A stretch of 64,000 nucleotides of DNA from Leptospira dzoumogneensis (GTDB lineage Bacteria; Spirochaetota; Leptospiria; Leptospirales; Leptospiraceae): NCBI RefSeq assembly GCF_004770895.1, contig NZ_RQHS01000019.1, positions 310,001 through 374,000 on the forward strand. The letters run 5' to 3'. The stretch's first letter is position 1, and every line of letters begins with the position of its first letter. Both the position numbers and the translations under genes were made by a program. The notes under the pieces are model-generated. The model saw only the letters and a list, made by a program, of their open reading frames with translations, was not told the origin of the DNA and ran no database searches. This document shows, piece by piece, positions 38,612 to 48,051 of the stretch.

Positions 38612-39445
38612 TTGAAAATTTTCATTCTACTTGCCTCGGTTTTATTGTTCTATTGCGGGACTTCTTCTGCCCCAAAAATTAAAAATCCAGGTTCCAGGTT
38701 ACCTCCCAGCGAATTGCAGGATGGATTATATGCGGTCCTAGTCGGAAAATCAGTTTATCCAAATCGTCTTACAAATTCGGACAAACAGGATGGGGAATCC
38801 GAAATCGCATTTTTATTCTATCTGATAAAATTAGAAAAACGTTATATTTTGATCGATACCGGGACTTCTTCCATATCGACACCTGAGATCACTGCACATA
38901 ATTGGATCTCTCCTGATAAAATTTTAGGCGGAGCTGGGATCAAACCTGGAATGATAGGAGAGATCATTCTCACTCATTTTCATTCTGATCATTCAGGGGG
39001 TATAAGTCTTTTTCCGAATGCAAAAGTTTATATTACACCGGAAGACTGGGATTCTCTTAAAAAATCGAACCGATCTGCAGGCAGTAAATTCGCGGCTAAA
39101 GAGAGATCGGGAAAAATCCAATTCATAAATTCAAGTTTAGAAGTTTTTAAGAATTTTAGGATCTTATTAACTAGAGGACATACCCAAGGTTCAGTTGCCG
39201 TAGAATGGTTGGTCTCTCCAGGTAGAAAATTCCTGATCACAGGAGATGAATGTTATTGGGTAGAATTTTGCAAACAAGGACAAAGTCTTTCTTCGGAGGG
39301 GACCTTCTCCCTTTCCAATAATAAAGAATTTTTAGACTATGTTTCCGTTCTGTCTGGCAACGGGACTAAAATTTTAACAATGCATGATCCTGCCGTTTTA
39401 TCTTTTGGAGAAGAGATATTTCCGAGGATCTATAAATTAGATTAA
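38612..39445 (+). CDS. metallo-beta-lactamase-fold hydrolase lipoprotein
   Basis: 277 residues. Lipoprotein signal with the Cys in LLFYCGTS near 15, so exported to the envelope. The MBL-fold zinc motif is intact: LTHFHSDHSGG (HxHxDH) near 116-126, then GHTQGSVAVEW and ITGDECYW giving the third His and the bridging Asp. The order resembles N-acyl-homoserine-lactonase-like and glyoxalase II-like members; substrate unknown. The start is a TTG without a strong ribosome site. Divergent from tmRNA. Confidence 0.85.
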   Translation: MKIFILLASVLLFYCGTSSAPKIKNPGSRLPPSELQDGLYAVLVGKSVYPNRLTNSDKQDGESEIAFLFYLIKLEKRYILIDTGTSSISTPEITAHNWISPDKILGGAGIKPGMIGEIILTHFHSDHSGGISLFPNAKVYITPEDWDSLKKSNRSAGSKFAAKERSGKIQFINSSLEVFKNFRILLTRGHTQGSVAVEWLVSPGRKFLITGDECYWVEFCKQGQSLSSEGTFSLSNNKEFLDYVSVLSGNGTKILTMHDPAVLSFGEEIFPRIYKLD

Positions 39446-39446
39446 A

Positions 39447-39480
39447 AAAAATCCCCCGGATTTTTGGCCGAGGGATTTTC
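39447..39480. terminator. bidirectional terminator
   Basis: AAAATCCCCCGG pairs with CCGAGGGATTTT (39447-39459 and 39468-39479). It follows the metallo-hydrolase stop on the plus strand; from the minus side it lies 27 bases beyond the stop of the acyl-CoA synthetase gene. Confidence 0.8.
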
Positions 39481-39506
39481 TAAAACACTGATCAGGATCT
39501 TAGTTC

Positions 39507-41564
39507 TTATTTATAAACTTTATCGATTCTCTTCTGATATTTTTCAGTAATCACGTGTCTTTTCATTTTGAGTAGGTTCGTTAATTCATCACCTATCTCG
39601 AAAGGTTTTTGAGCAATTACCACATGTTGGATCAATTCGAAAGACTTGAATCCGTGTTTAGTGCTATTATACTCTCTGATCTCTTTTTTGAAGAAATCGA
39701 TCACTTTAGGATTGTCGATCAGATCCTTGATATCCTTAGCTTCGATACCGTTTTGAGACAACCAAGGTTGTAGAACTTCTAGATCCGGAACGATGATCGC
39801 TCCCAGAACTTTTTGGTCCTGACCGAATACCATGGATTGTTTGATATAAGGAGATTCGTCCATACGGTTTTCTATTGGAACCGGCTCTACGTTTTCTCCG
39901 CCTAACAATACAACGGTTTCTTTTGCTCTTCCCGTAAGTGTCAGAGTATGTTTGTAGTTGATGAAACCGATATCACCGGTGTTCAACCATCCGTCTACAA
40001 TGGTCTTCTTAGTGGTTTCAGGATTTTTGTAATATCCTTTCATCACTTGAGGCCCTTTGATATGAACGATACCCTTTACTCCAAGTTTACCGGCAACAAG
40101 TTGTCTTTCATCGCTGATATGAGTCAGCACGTTTCCATGATCGTCTCTCAACTGAAGTTCAGTTTTAGGAACAACATATCCTACGGAACCGATGATCGGA
40201 TGATCGTAATGACGAACTGAGATCACAGGAGCACTTTCAGTCATTCCGTAACCTTCTAATACTAGAAGTCCGATATCATTGAAGAAATTATCCACGTGAC
40301 GTTGTAAAGCTCCACCGCCGGATAAGGTTCCTCTCAGACGTCCACCAGTTGCTTGGCGGATCTTGGAAAGAACGATAGCGTCCAAAGTTTTGAAGTTGAA
40401 GATAAGCCCTAAAATCGCAATGGTCAGCAGAACCGGCGCTAAGAATGCCAACTCAGGCTTATACATCTTGATATAGGAATATCCCACCGCACTGATCAAA
40501 GAAACCGTGAATGGTCCAAATAGTATCACTTGAGCGATCGCTTTGACTGCAAGAGCCAAAGATTGGAAGATATTACGGTTTTCATAATCCACTTCTTTTC
40601 CGGTTAGGAAACGAACCCCTGCGTTATAGTTCTTAGAGAACAGATACGCGGTATTGAAGAGGAATTTACGGACAGGAGGGGTCTGCTTAGGGTCGTTGAT
40701 CTTATTATAGATCCCAGTATAAATACTTTCCCAAACCCTTGGAGCGGAAGCCATGAATGAAGGTCTGGCTTTTGCCAGGTCATTTTTTAGATCCGAAACC
40801 TTGGTATAGAAAGTGGAAATCCCAAGAGAGATCGCAGAATATTCTACAACTCTTTCGAAGATATGCCATACAGGTAGAATAGACAGCATACTGTCGTCAT
40901 CGCGAATAATCGATTTTTTTAGGATCAAAGGAACAACATGTTCCATCTGGTGAGCCATGTTGGAGTGCATGAGCATTACACCCTTAGGCATCCCGGTTGT
41001 TCCGGAAGTATAGATCAAAGTGAATAGATCATCAGGTTTGATACCCTCGATCCTTTTTTCAGTCTTGTGTCCGCCTTTAGATCTTAACTCTTTTCCTGTT
41101 TCAATCAGATCATAAAGATGCAAAACTCCTTTCGCTTTTGTTTTGCTATCTTTATCCATAATGATGACGGTTTCCACGCCTTTCAATTTGGCTTTGTTCT
41201 TAACAAACTTCTCGTACATCTTATCGTTTTCTAAGAAAACTACGGAAGCTTCGGAGTGAGTTAAGATATATTCCATCTCGGAATCGGTTACGTCAGTTCC
41301 TCTTGGAACGTTTGCACAACCGGAGAGTAAAACTCCCGCATCAACTATGATCCATTCCAAACGGTTATCCGCTAACACTCCGATATGTTCGCGGGCCTTC
41401 ACGCCTAAATCTATTAGCGCTTCTGATAAAGCGAGACCTAGATCCACTAATTGTTTAAAACTGGTCGGTTGATATTCTTTATTTTCATCCTTCGACCAAA
41501 ACGCCGGTCTGTCCCCATAAGACTCAGCGGCCTTAAGGTACATGTCTGCTAAATTCTTGTACAT
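39507..41564 (-). CDS. AMP-forming long-chain acyl-CoA synthetase, second copy
   Basis: 685 residues. Motifs [15 protein letters not shown] (about 187-201) and [15 protein letters not shown] (about 437) and [26 protein letters not shown] pair of hydrophobic segments around residues 335-395 suggests membrane attachment, like the copy at 955-2847, from which it differs clearly in length. Activates fatty acids for lipid synthesis or oxidation; chain length unknown. AAGGA precedes the ATG. No operon partner: a terminator follows, and the next gene upstream is separated by 197 bp. Confidence 0.93.
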   Translation of the reverse strand: MYKNLADMYLKAAESYGDRPAFWSKDENKEYQPTSFKQLVDLGLALSEALIDLGVKAREHIGVLADNRLEWIIVDAGVLLSGCANVPRGTDVTDSEMEYILTHSEASVVFLENDKMYEKFVKNKAKLKGVETVIIMDKDSKTKAKGVLHLYDLIETGKELRSKGGHKTEKRIEGIKPDDLFTLIYTSGTTGMPKGVMLMHSNMAHQMEHVVPLILKKSIIRDDDSMLSILPVWHIFERVVEYSAISLGISTFYTKVSDLKNDLAKARPSFMASAPRVWESIYTGIYNKINDPKQTPPVRKFLFNTAYLFSKNYNAGVRFLTGKEVDYENRNIFQSLALAVKAIAQVILFGPFTVSLISAVGYSYIKMYKPELAFLAPVLLTIAILGLIFNFKTLDAIVLSKIRQATGGRLRGTLSGGGALQRHVDNFFNDIGLLVLEGYGMTESAPVISVRHYDHPIIGSVGYVVPKTELQLRDDHGNVLTHISDERQLVAGKLGVKGIVHIKGPQVMKGYYKNPETTKKTIVDGWLNTGDIGFINYKHTLTLTGRAKETVVLLGGENVEPVPIENRMDESPYIKQSMVFGQDQKVLGAIIVPDLEVLQPWLSQNGIEAKDIKDLIDNPKVIDFFKKEIREYNSTKHGFKSFELIQHVVIAQKPFEIGDELTNLLKMKRHVITEKYQKRIDKVYK

Positions 41565-41718
41565 TGGAGTTATTCCTTTGAAGAAGGGATATATTTCGCT
41601 TATCTCAATAAAGCGCGTTTACGTTAATGTGAGAAGTCGACCCGTCAACTAAATTTTAGAAGAAGTCAAAGCGTAGGTGCAGTGCAAAATCGAAGAAGAG
41701 ATATATAAAAGGAGAAAA

Positions 41719-41748
41719 CTCCGCTCGAGAGGACCTCGAACGGAGTGA
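41719..41748 (-). terminator. terminator of the Lys-rich secreted protein gene
   Basis: ACTCCG and CGGAGT arms with a TCGAG/CTCGA inner stem; on the minus strand it is followed by TTTCTCCTTTT. It lies 13 bases beyond the 41762 stop. Confidence 0.8.
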
Positions 41749-41761
41749 GAAAGGAAAAATA

Positions 41762-42049
41762 TTACTGTTGTTCTTCGCCAGCGCCTTCTTCTGCAGGAGC
41801 AGGAGTAGAGTCAGACTTGGTTCCTTCTTCTTTTCCTTTTTTGGAATCTTTCTTATGCTTCTTGTGGTGTTTTTTCTTACCTTTTTTCTTCTTAGCTTTC
41901 TTTTCTTTTTTCTCAGCTTTAGAAGCGCCAGCATCTTCAGTCTTTGCAGGAGCATCGCCGGTAGTCTCTTGAGCGCTTACTCCGGTGAAACCGAAAAGAG
42001 CGATTGCAGACACAAGAAGGGTAACAAGAATTTTTTTGAATAGGTTCAT
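41762..42049 (-). CDS. small secreted Lys/His/Glu-rich low-complexity protein
   Basis: 95 residues. A signal peptide of about 26 residues ends in GVSAQ. The mature chain is low complexity: Ala/Glu/Lys start, a block of about 25 residues made almost only of Lys, His and Gly (about 53-72), then an Asp/Ser/Pro/Glu/Gln tail. It therefore has separate acidic, basic and acidic sections and no fold signature. It could bind anionic polymers or metal through the Lys/His block; no family is known to me. Own ribosome site (AGGAAG) and terminator make it a monocistronic gene, possibly well expressed. Confidence 0.75.
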   Translation of the reverse strand: MNLFKKILVTLLVSAIALFGFTGVSAQETTGDAPAKTEDAGASKAEKKEKKAKKKKGKKKHHKKHKKDSKKGKEEGTKSDSTPAPAEEGAGEEQQ

Positions 42050-42130
42050 TATGATCTTCCTATAGAAACTTTGGTTTGTGTCGTAATTTTATTATTATGC
42101 GAAGCAAATCAAATCCATTTTACATAAAAA

Positions 42131-42823
42131 TCAGATTTCATCCACAGGAGGGACCCATTTGCTCGGGATTGCTACAGCGAGTGACAGACGGTCCAAAAAT
42201 TTATCTTTCGGGATCTCATAAGCTCCCAGATTCAAAGTGACCGGGTTCATCTGCTGGGTATCGAATAATGTGAAACCGTCCTTCTTCAATGCTTCAAATA
42301 GAAAGTAGAGCCCGATCTTCCCGAAATCAGGTAAAAAGGAGAACATGGACTCTCCGGCAAAAAATTTACCGATGGCAACACCATACACTCCCCCGCCTAA
42401 CCGTCCGTTTTCGTCCCAAACCTCTACACTATGAGCATAACCTTCCTTATGAAAGTTCGTAAAACCCTGTAAAAAGTTCTCCGTTATCCAAGTTTGCTCT
42501 TCCGTTCTAAATGCACAGCAACGCATAACTTGTTCAAATGCACGATTGAATGTGACTGTGAATTTTTTTTGGCGAATTCTTCTGTGAACTCTGGAACTAA
42601 TATGAAGAACATTTAGGTCAAAGATAGCCCTCGGATCCAAAGAAAACCAAAGTAAAGGTCTATCCGCCCAAGGAAAGATACCTCGGGTATAAGCGTATAT
42701 AAGGCGATCCGGTTTTAGGTCTCCGCCAATTCCTACGACCTCCTCTATTGAATATCTAGGATCTGCGAAAAAATCGGAAAAGTCCCGGATAGGAGAATAT
42801 TGATTTTGTCTGGGGTTTTCCAT
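42131..42823 (-). CDS. aat: leucyl/phenylalanyl-tRNA-protein transferase Aat
   Basis: Adds Leu or Phe to N-terminal Arg or Lys of proteins, marking them for ClpSP degradation (N-end rule). 230 residues. Motifs: [24 protein letters not shown] (about 33-56), [21 protein letters not shown], the [22 protein letters not shown] core and FDTQQMNP near the end. Directly after thpR on the minus strand with no intergenic space. Confidence 0.95.
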   Translation of the reverse strand: MENPRQNQYSPIRDFSDFFADPRYSIEEVVGIGGDLKPDRLIYAYTRGIFPWADRPLLWFSLDPRAIFDLNVLHISSRVHRRIRQKKFTVTFNRAFEQVMRCCAFRTEEQTWITENFLQGFTNFHKEGYAHSVEVWDENGRLGGGVYGVAIGKFFAGESMFSFLPDFGKIGLYFLFEALKKDGFTLFDTQQMNPVTLNLGAYEIPKDKFLDRLSLAVAIPSKWVPPVDEI

Positions 42824-43360
42824 TTATTCCAAGAGAAGAGGATATGATTCTTCGACCGAGTATATCTGACCGTTCGCTCCGCTGCGACTAGAAAATAGAT
42901 GGAATTCCGACACTGGAACTATGTCGGTTTTGAATTGGGAGAATTCATTCAAGTATAGATCTAAACGTTTTTCCGGGGTTCTTTTGAATCTACCTATAGT
43001 AATATGAGGCCTGTAATCCCTTTTATCAATGGAGAAACCTTCTCTTCTGAGAGTGGATTCCAAAACTTTTTGGAGCTTTTTCAATTCTTCAGAAAGTGTC
43101 ACACCCGCATATAGGATCTCGGGAAATTTATTACCGAAAAATCCTACACCTTCGATCTCTAATGAAAAACTTTTTTCAGAGACTTGACTACAGATCTCGG
43201 AGGCCCTTTCAATCTCTTCCGGTTTTAACTCTCCTAAAAAAACCAAGGTGGTATGAAAATTTTCGGGAGAAACCCAGCGAATCTCTTCCAGCCCGAAACA
43301 GATCTTTTCCAGATCCGATTTTATAGGATCCGGAAGAACCAATCCTAAAAAACTTCTCAT
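42824..43360 (-). CDS. thpR: RNA 2',3'-cyclic phosphodiesterase ThpR (2H superfamily)
   Basis: 178 residues with both HxTx motifs of the 2H phosphoesterases: FHTTLVFLGEL near 37 and HITIGRFKR near 128. Hydrolyses 2',3'-cyclic RNA ends, and shows 2'-5' RNA ligase activity in relatives. Its start overlaps the pabBC stop by four bases and aat follows at once, so pabBC-thpR-aat is an operon. Confidence 0.92.
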   Translation of the reverse strand: MRSFLGLVLPDPIKSDLEKICFGLEEIRWVSPENFHTTLVFLGELKPEEIERASEICSQVSEKSFSLEIEGVGFFGNKFPEILYAGVTLSEELKKLQKVLESTLRREGFSIDKRDYRPHITIGRFKRTPEKRLDLYLNEFSQFKTDIVPVSEFHLFSSRSGANGQIYSVEESYPLLLE

Positions 43361-45168
43361 TCGAGATCCACTCCGGAAACTCTTCTAGCTCCTCTGAGAG
43401 AATTCACCAAAATGATCTTAGAGGCGAGACTCAGATCTTGTTTAGAAATTTTCTTTTCCTTCGCTTTTAATTTTCGGATCCATTGTTTACGGGCTACTCC
43501 AGGAAGAATTCCTTCTTCCAAAGAAGGTGTGATCCATTCACTATTTAACAAAATAAAAATAGAATGAATGGATCCTTCCGTTAGATAACCATCCGTGTTT
43601 GTATAGATCTTGTCCAAATAACCTTTGGAAACTGCAGACTCATAACCGGCCGAATAAATTTCCCTGATATTTGTCTTATGATAAAAGAACCGATTTTTTT
43701 TATCGGTAGAAGTTCCGCTGAACAGTACCTTCCCCTCTTTTGGACCCGGCTGAAATTCGGAAACTTCTGATTGGAATTCTCCGTTAGGCAAAAGGATCAT
43801 TTTCACTCTATATTTTTTATCGGAAGAAACCTTGCCTGCGACTTCGTTAACTGCGGATTCCCATCCTTCTTCTTTCCAAACGAACCCGAGTTCCTTTGCG
43901 GATGTTTTCATCCTATCTTTATGATCTTTTAAAAAATAGATCTTTTTTCTTTTGCAGATAGTAGTTGTAAACAAGTGAAAATTTTCTTTCGTATCATTCA
44001 AAAACTTTGCTTTGGACCAGCATTCTTCCCATTCCGCATTCGGATCGGAACCGATCGTAATTCCGGAGCCTACTCCCATTCTTCCTTTTTTTTGCCCGGA
44101 AGTACCCTGCAAAAATTCAAGAGTACGGATCGCAATGGAAGAAATTTCTTTTTGAGGAGACAGATAGAATATTCCCCCGGTATAAACTCCTCTCTTTTTT
44201 TCCAAACTAGCTATGATCTCTGCAGATCTTTTTTTAGGAGCCCCGGTGATGGAACCTCCCGGAAACAATGCTTCTAAAATATCTGTCCATTTTATATCCG
44301 AAGAAAGTTCGGATCTTACCTCGCTGGTCATTTGGAAAACTGTAGGATATTCTTCGATGGAAAAAAGTTTAGAAACTCCGACTGAGCCGGGCAAAGATAT
44401 CCTTCCCAAATCGTTGCGGAGAAGATCGGTGATCATTAAATTTTCCGCTCTATCCTTTTCAGATTCCGAAAGTTCCAATTTCAATTTTTGATCTTCCGCC
44501 GGATCTTTTCCTCTGGGTCTGGTTCCTTTCATAGGAACGGTTCTGATTTGATTTGATTTTCTTTCCCAAAACAATTCCGGAGAAAAGGAAAGAATATCCT
44601 TTTGTATAGGGAGAGAATCTCCCGTGTGGATCCAAGCCTCGTATGGAACAGGCTGTTTTTTTCTAAGCTCAAAAAACAATCGTTCCAGAGAACCTTCCAA
44701 TTCTATTTCCAAAGGAAATGTATAATTGACCTGATAAATATCTCCTTCATATAGAAAGTTGCGGATTTTATGAAAATTTCTCTCGTATTCTTTTAGATCC
44801 GTTTCAGATCCGATTTTTGCAGAATAACCTTTGTCCTTAAATTTGGATTCCCATTCCGAAATTTCAGCCTGGCTCAAGGTCTTAGGTTTTGAAAAAATCC
44901 CGAACCAGAAAAGTGGATCTTCCGAAACTTCTTCCATATTGTCAGGATTTAAAAATAAATCCCCTGCTTCGTAGGAAATCCAACCGGCCGCATGGGATCC
45001 TTGAGAGACCTTGTTTTGAATTTCTAAGAGGAATTTCCTTGCTTCACTTCGTCGATTAGTAGTAAGAATCTCATTCGGCTCAGTTAGAACTAGGCGTCCT
45101 TCTGCAGAGAAACCTTCTCCTAAATAAATAAAGGGTTTCCTGGAGTTTTGAAATAGATCGGAAATCAT
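43357..45168 (-). CDS. pabB: fused aminodeoxychorismate synthase component I and lyase (PabB-PabC)
   Basis: 603 residues in two parts. Residues about 1-385 are the PabB chorismate-binding domain: YQVNYTFPLEIELEG, LMITDLLRNDLGRI, FPGGSITGAPKKRSAEII and GVGSGITIGSDPNAEWEE. Residues about 395-600 are a class IV PLP aminotransferase-fold lyase (FYHKTNIREIY with the PLP Lys; TNTDGYLTEGSIHSIFI). Together they make p-aminobenzoate from chorismate for folate; a glutamine amidotransferase (PabA) is needed from elsewhere. First gene of the operon with thpR and aat. Confidence 0.93.
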   Translation of the reverse strand: MISDLFQNSRKPFIYLGEGFSAEGRLVLTEPNEILTTNRRSEARKFLLEIQNKVSQGSHAAGWISYEAGDLFLNPDNMEEVSEDPLFWFGIFSKPKTLSQAEISEWESKFKDKGYSAKIGSETDLKEYERNFHKIRNFLYEGDIYQVNYTFPLEIELEGSLERLFFELRKKQPVPYEAWIHTGDSLPIQKDILSFSPELFWERKSNQIRTVPMKGTRPRGKDPAEDQKLKLELSESEKDRAENLMITDLLRNDLGRISLPGSVGVSKLFSIEEYPTVFQMTSEVRSELSSDIKWTDILEALFPGGSITGAPKKRSAEIIASLEKKRGVYTGGIFYLSPQKEISSIAIRTLEFLQGTSGQKKGRMGVGSGITIGSDPNAEWEECWSKAKFLNDTKENFHLFTTTICKRKKIYFLKDHKDRMKTSAKELGFVWKEEGWESAVNEVAGKVSSDKKYRVKMILLPNGEFQSEVSEFQPGPKEGKVLFSGTSTDKKNRFFYHKTNIREIYSAGYESAVSKGYLDKIYTNTDGYLTEGSIHSIFILLNSEWITPSLEEGILPGVARKQWIRKLKAKEKKISKQDLSLASKIILVNSLRGARRVSGVDLE

Positions 45169-45222
45169 TTGGAAAAGGTCTTAAAACCTTATTCTCAGGA
45201 TCTTCCGAATCCTAAAAGCGAA

Positions 45223-47370
45223 ATGAATAAGATTCCAAGATTAATGTTATCTCGATCCCTAAAATTCGTCCAAACTGCCGCGAAATTTCTTCTGGTAGCT
45301 TCCGTTTATTTTCTTTTAGGAAAATTCGGAGAATCCTTCGGGACTTTTTCGGATTACGCTTCTCCGATCTGGCCCGCATCCGGTTGGGGACTGGTCACTC
45401 CTTTATTATTCGGAAGAATTTCTTTCTTCGGGATATTTGCAGGTTCCTTTTTATACAATTGTCAGATCCGACATGAGAATCTTCCGGGACAAGATCTAAG
45501 TATTTATTTCGGGGCAGCATTGCTCATCGCATTCGGAAGCACCCTACAATCTTTCACCGGAGCTTATTTATACAAAAAGTTTATTCCGGAATTGGATCTT
45601 ACTAAGAAAACATCCTTCGTTCTTAGATTTCTTTGGATAGAAACATTAGTCTGTATCATCGCAGCAACTATCGCTTGTTTCGGACTTTTATTTTTAGGAA
45701 TTTTAGATCTAGAAAAACTTTTTTCTACATGGATCATTTGGTGGATGGGAGATTCATTAGGAGTATTCGTATACTTTCCGTTTTTCTTAAGTTGGTTGGG
45801 CCCGGGAGTCGCAAGATTCCAAGTCCATTCTTGGAAAGAAAGTGCAGGGCTTGTCTCCTTCTTAATTTTATTAGGTGGAGGGATCTTTTACTTCTTTAGT
45901 ATCAATGAAGTTCCTGCATATTTCCCGCTTTCTTATCTTCTGATCGTAGTCATCGCACTTGTTTCTCTCAAATTCGGAGGAAGAGAATCTTCTCTTGTTC
46001 TCATCATCGCTTCTATCGTGGCAATCTTAGGGACCGCCCAAGGACATTCTTATAATTTCCCCGCTTCTAAAGAAGTTTCTCTTCTTCTATTACAAAGTTT
46101 TCTTTCTGCGATCTCGATTGCTTCTCTTCTCGCCTTATCAGTAATACGTGAAAGAGTAGATGCACAAGAGGAAATCTACCACTCTCATAAAAGATTAGAA
46201 GATCTAGTTGCGGAAAGGACCCAAGAACTGGATCGTTCTTATCGATTTTTAGGAGCAAGTGAAGCAATTTATAAGGGTTTATTCGAGAATATTCCAATCG
46301 CAATTTTAGAATGTGATTACTCGGAAGTAAGAAGAATGATGGGCGAATTGCCCGAGATGTCCCAAAAGGAATTCGCTAAATTCCTGAAGATGAATCCCAA
46401 ATTCGTTTCAGAATGTTATGAAACGGTAAATGTAATAGATGCGAATAAAGAATCAGTTCGATTATTCGAAGCAAGTTCAAAGGAAGAAGTCCTATTCCTA
46501 GCCCGAAATTTTTTCAGAAAAGGAAACGATCATTATTTCAAAAAACTCCTGACCAGAATCCGTTATGGAGCAAGAGTACTTCATACAGAAACCACATTAT
46601 CCACCTGCAACGGAAAACAATTTGAGGCATCCATTCGCTGGTCTTTGGCGCCGGAGTTCGAAGACACATTCTCTTCCACTATTATAACGGTTACAGAGAT
46701 CACCGATAAAAAACAGGCGGAGAGACAGTTAAAATCTTCCTTAAAAGAAAAGGAAGTGATGCTGAAGGAAATCCATCACAGAGTAAAAAACAATCTGCAG
46801 GTGATTTCCAGTTTATTCAATCTTCAGTCAGAATACGAAAACGATCCTAAGATCCACGAGGCATTTACCGAAAGCCAAAACAGGATACAAACTATGGCGC
46901 TCATCCACGATGAGTTGTACCAATCCAACGATCTGGGAAATGTGGAATTTTCAGGATATTCCAAAAGGCTTGCGGAGAAGATCAGGTCCGCTTATAAGAT
47001 CGGAGCGGAAACGAGAGTGGATGTGATATCTAATCCTATCCATTTAGAGATCAGCATTGCAATTCCGCTCGGACTTGCGTTGAATGAATTACTCACAAAT
47101 TCTTTCAAATATGCGTTCCCCCATAATTTTTCTCCTTCAGATGAAAGACCAAAGATCCAAGTCAGACTTCAGAAAAAAGAGAATCTAGTAATTTTAGAAG
47201 TTTCAGACAATGGGGTCGGTTTACCCAACGAGTTGAATCCGATCGCAACTCATTCTTTCGGGCTAACCTTGGTCCAAGTACTAACCAAACAACTAAAGGG
47301 AAAATTGGATTTTTCCAGTTCCAAAGATCATGGAGCCAGTTTCCAAATCCGTTTTGAACTTCCAAATTAG
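45223..47370 (+). CDS. MASE1 sensor histidine kinase (HisKA_2 type)
   Basis: About 715 residues. The N-terminal 300 residues hold eight or more transmembrane helices of the MASE1 kind (GSFGTFSDY... PIWPASGWGL). A coiled linker and PAS-like domain (about 335-500) follow, then a HisKA_2 phosphoacceptor with LKEIHHRVKNNLQVISSLFNLQ near 505-525, and a HATPase domain with LGLALNELLTNSFKYAF and DNGVGLP. No receiver domain; its partner is not encoded nearby. I chose ATG 45223; a TTG at 45169 abuts the divergent pabB start and has no ribosome site. Confidence 0.87.
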   Translation: MNKIPRLMLSRSLKFVQTAAKFLLVASVYFLLGKFGESFGTFSDYASPIWPASGWGLVTPLLFGRISFFGIFAGSFLYNCQIRHENLPGQDLSIYFGAALLIAFGSTLQSFTGAYLYKKFIPELDLTKKTSFVLRFLWIETLVCIIAATIACFGLLFLGILDLEKLFSTWIIWWMGDSLGVFVYFPFFLSWLGPGVARFQVHSWKESAGLVSFLILLGGGIFYFFSINEVPAYFPLSYLLIVVIALVSLKFGGRESSLVLIIASIVAILGTAQGHSYNFPASKEVSLLLLQSFLSAISIASLLALSVIRERVDAQEEIYHSHKRLEDLVAERTQELDRSYRFLGASEAIYKGLFENIPIAILECDYSEVRRMMGELPEMSQKEFAKFLKMNPKFVSECYETVNVIDANKESVRLFEASSKEEVLFLARNFFRKGNDHYFKKLLTRIRYGARVLHTETTLSTCNGKQFEASIRWSLAPEFEDTFSSTIITVTEITDKKQAERQLKSSLKEKEVMLKEIHHRVKNNLQVISSLFNLQSEYENDPKIHEAFTESQNRIQTMALIHDELYQSNDLGNVEFSGYSKRLAEKIRSAYKIGAETRVDVISNPIHLEISIAIPLGLALNELLTNSFKYAFPHNFSPSDERPKIQVRLQKKENLVILEVSDNGVGLPNELNPIATHSFGLTLVQVLTKQLKGKLDFSSSKDHGASFQIRFELPN

Positions 47371-47415
47371 GAAAATTCCTTGCGAACTAGTTCTCCAAAT
47401 CGGAGTAAGTAGAAC

Positions 47416-48042
47416 ATGAGAACAAAGCCTCCTAGTCCGATCGCCAACAGGGCAGAAGCAAGAAGAGAACAAATCCTGGAAGCAGCGCTGGATGTATTCT
47501 CCGAAAAAGGATACCATGAGGCAGGGATCGCGGACATAGCCGGAAAATTAAATATAGGTCATGGGACCTGTTACCGTTATTTTAAAAATAAATTAGATAT
47601 CTTACATGCATTAGTGGATCGCATCCTTCTAGGATTATTAGAAGTGGTTCGTAAAGAAAGTCCTGAAAAATCAAACACGATAGAAGAATACAGGAACCAA
47701 ATCAAAAATATAGGCTTGGAACTATTTCAACTTTTCAGTAAGGACCCAAGACAGGCAAAGATCGTTTTTTTCGAAGCAATGGCCTTGGACGAGACCGTAA
47801 AAAGAAAGGTGCAGTTAGGAATAGATAAAAGCGCCAGGCTCACAGAGTTGTATCTGAAGAACGGTGTGAAAAAAGGATTTTTAAGAAAAGAATTGGATAC
47901 CCGTATCGCATCCCAAGCAGTCAACGCAATGATGTTCGAAGGCATACGTATCAATCTGTCTTCTAAGGTAGATTCCAAATTTGCAAAACGTTGGCTGGAA
48001 GAAATGCCCACCCTTATGTTGGAAGGAATGGGCAAACGTTAA
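47416..48042 (+). CDS. TetR family transcriptional regulator 1
   Basis: 208 residues. N-terminal helix-turn-helix: ILEAALDVFSEKGYHEAGIADIAGKLNIGHGTCYRYFKNKLDIL (about residues 20-63). The C-terminal ligand and dimer domain is of the general TetR_C type, of unknown ligand. GGAG ribosome site. It sits convergent with the hydrolase gene; the palindromes at 49015-49113, one gene away, are candidate operators for it. Confidence 0.92.
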   Translation: MRTKPPSPIANRAEARREQILEAALDVFSEKGYHEAGIADIAGKLNIGHGTCYRYFKNKLDILHALVDRILLGLLEVVRKESPEKSNTIEEYRNQIKNIGLELFQLFSKDPRQAKIVFFEAMALDETVKRKVQLGIDKSARLTELYLKNGVKKGFLRKELDTRIASQAVNAMMFEGIRINLSSKVDSKFAKRWLEEMPTLMLEGMGKR

Positions 48043-48051
48043 ACTCTACCT

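Noticed and set aside
41656..41955. Arg/Lys-rich reading frame overlapping the Lys-rich secreted protein
   Set aside because: It is the neighbouring frame of the repetitive AAG/AAA stretch, with no signal peptide or ribosome site, while the 41762-42049 frame has both plus a terminator.
45169..45222. TTG start for the histidine kinase
   Set aside because: It would leave zero bases between two divergent start codons and lacks a ribosome site; ATG 45223 leaves room for a promoter and fits the first membrane helix.
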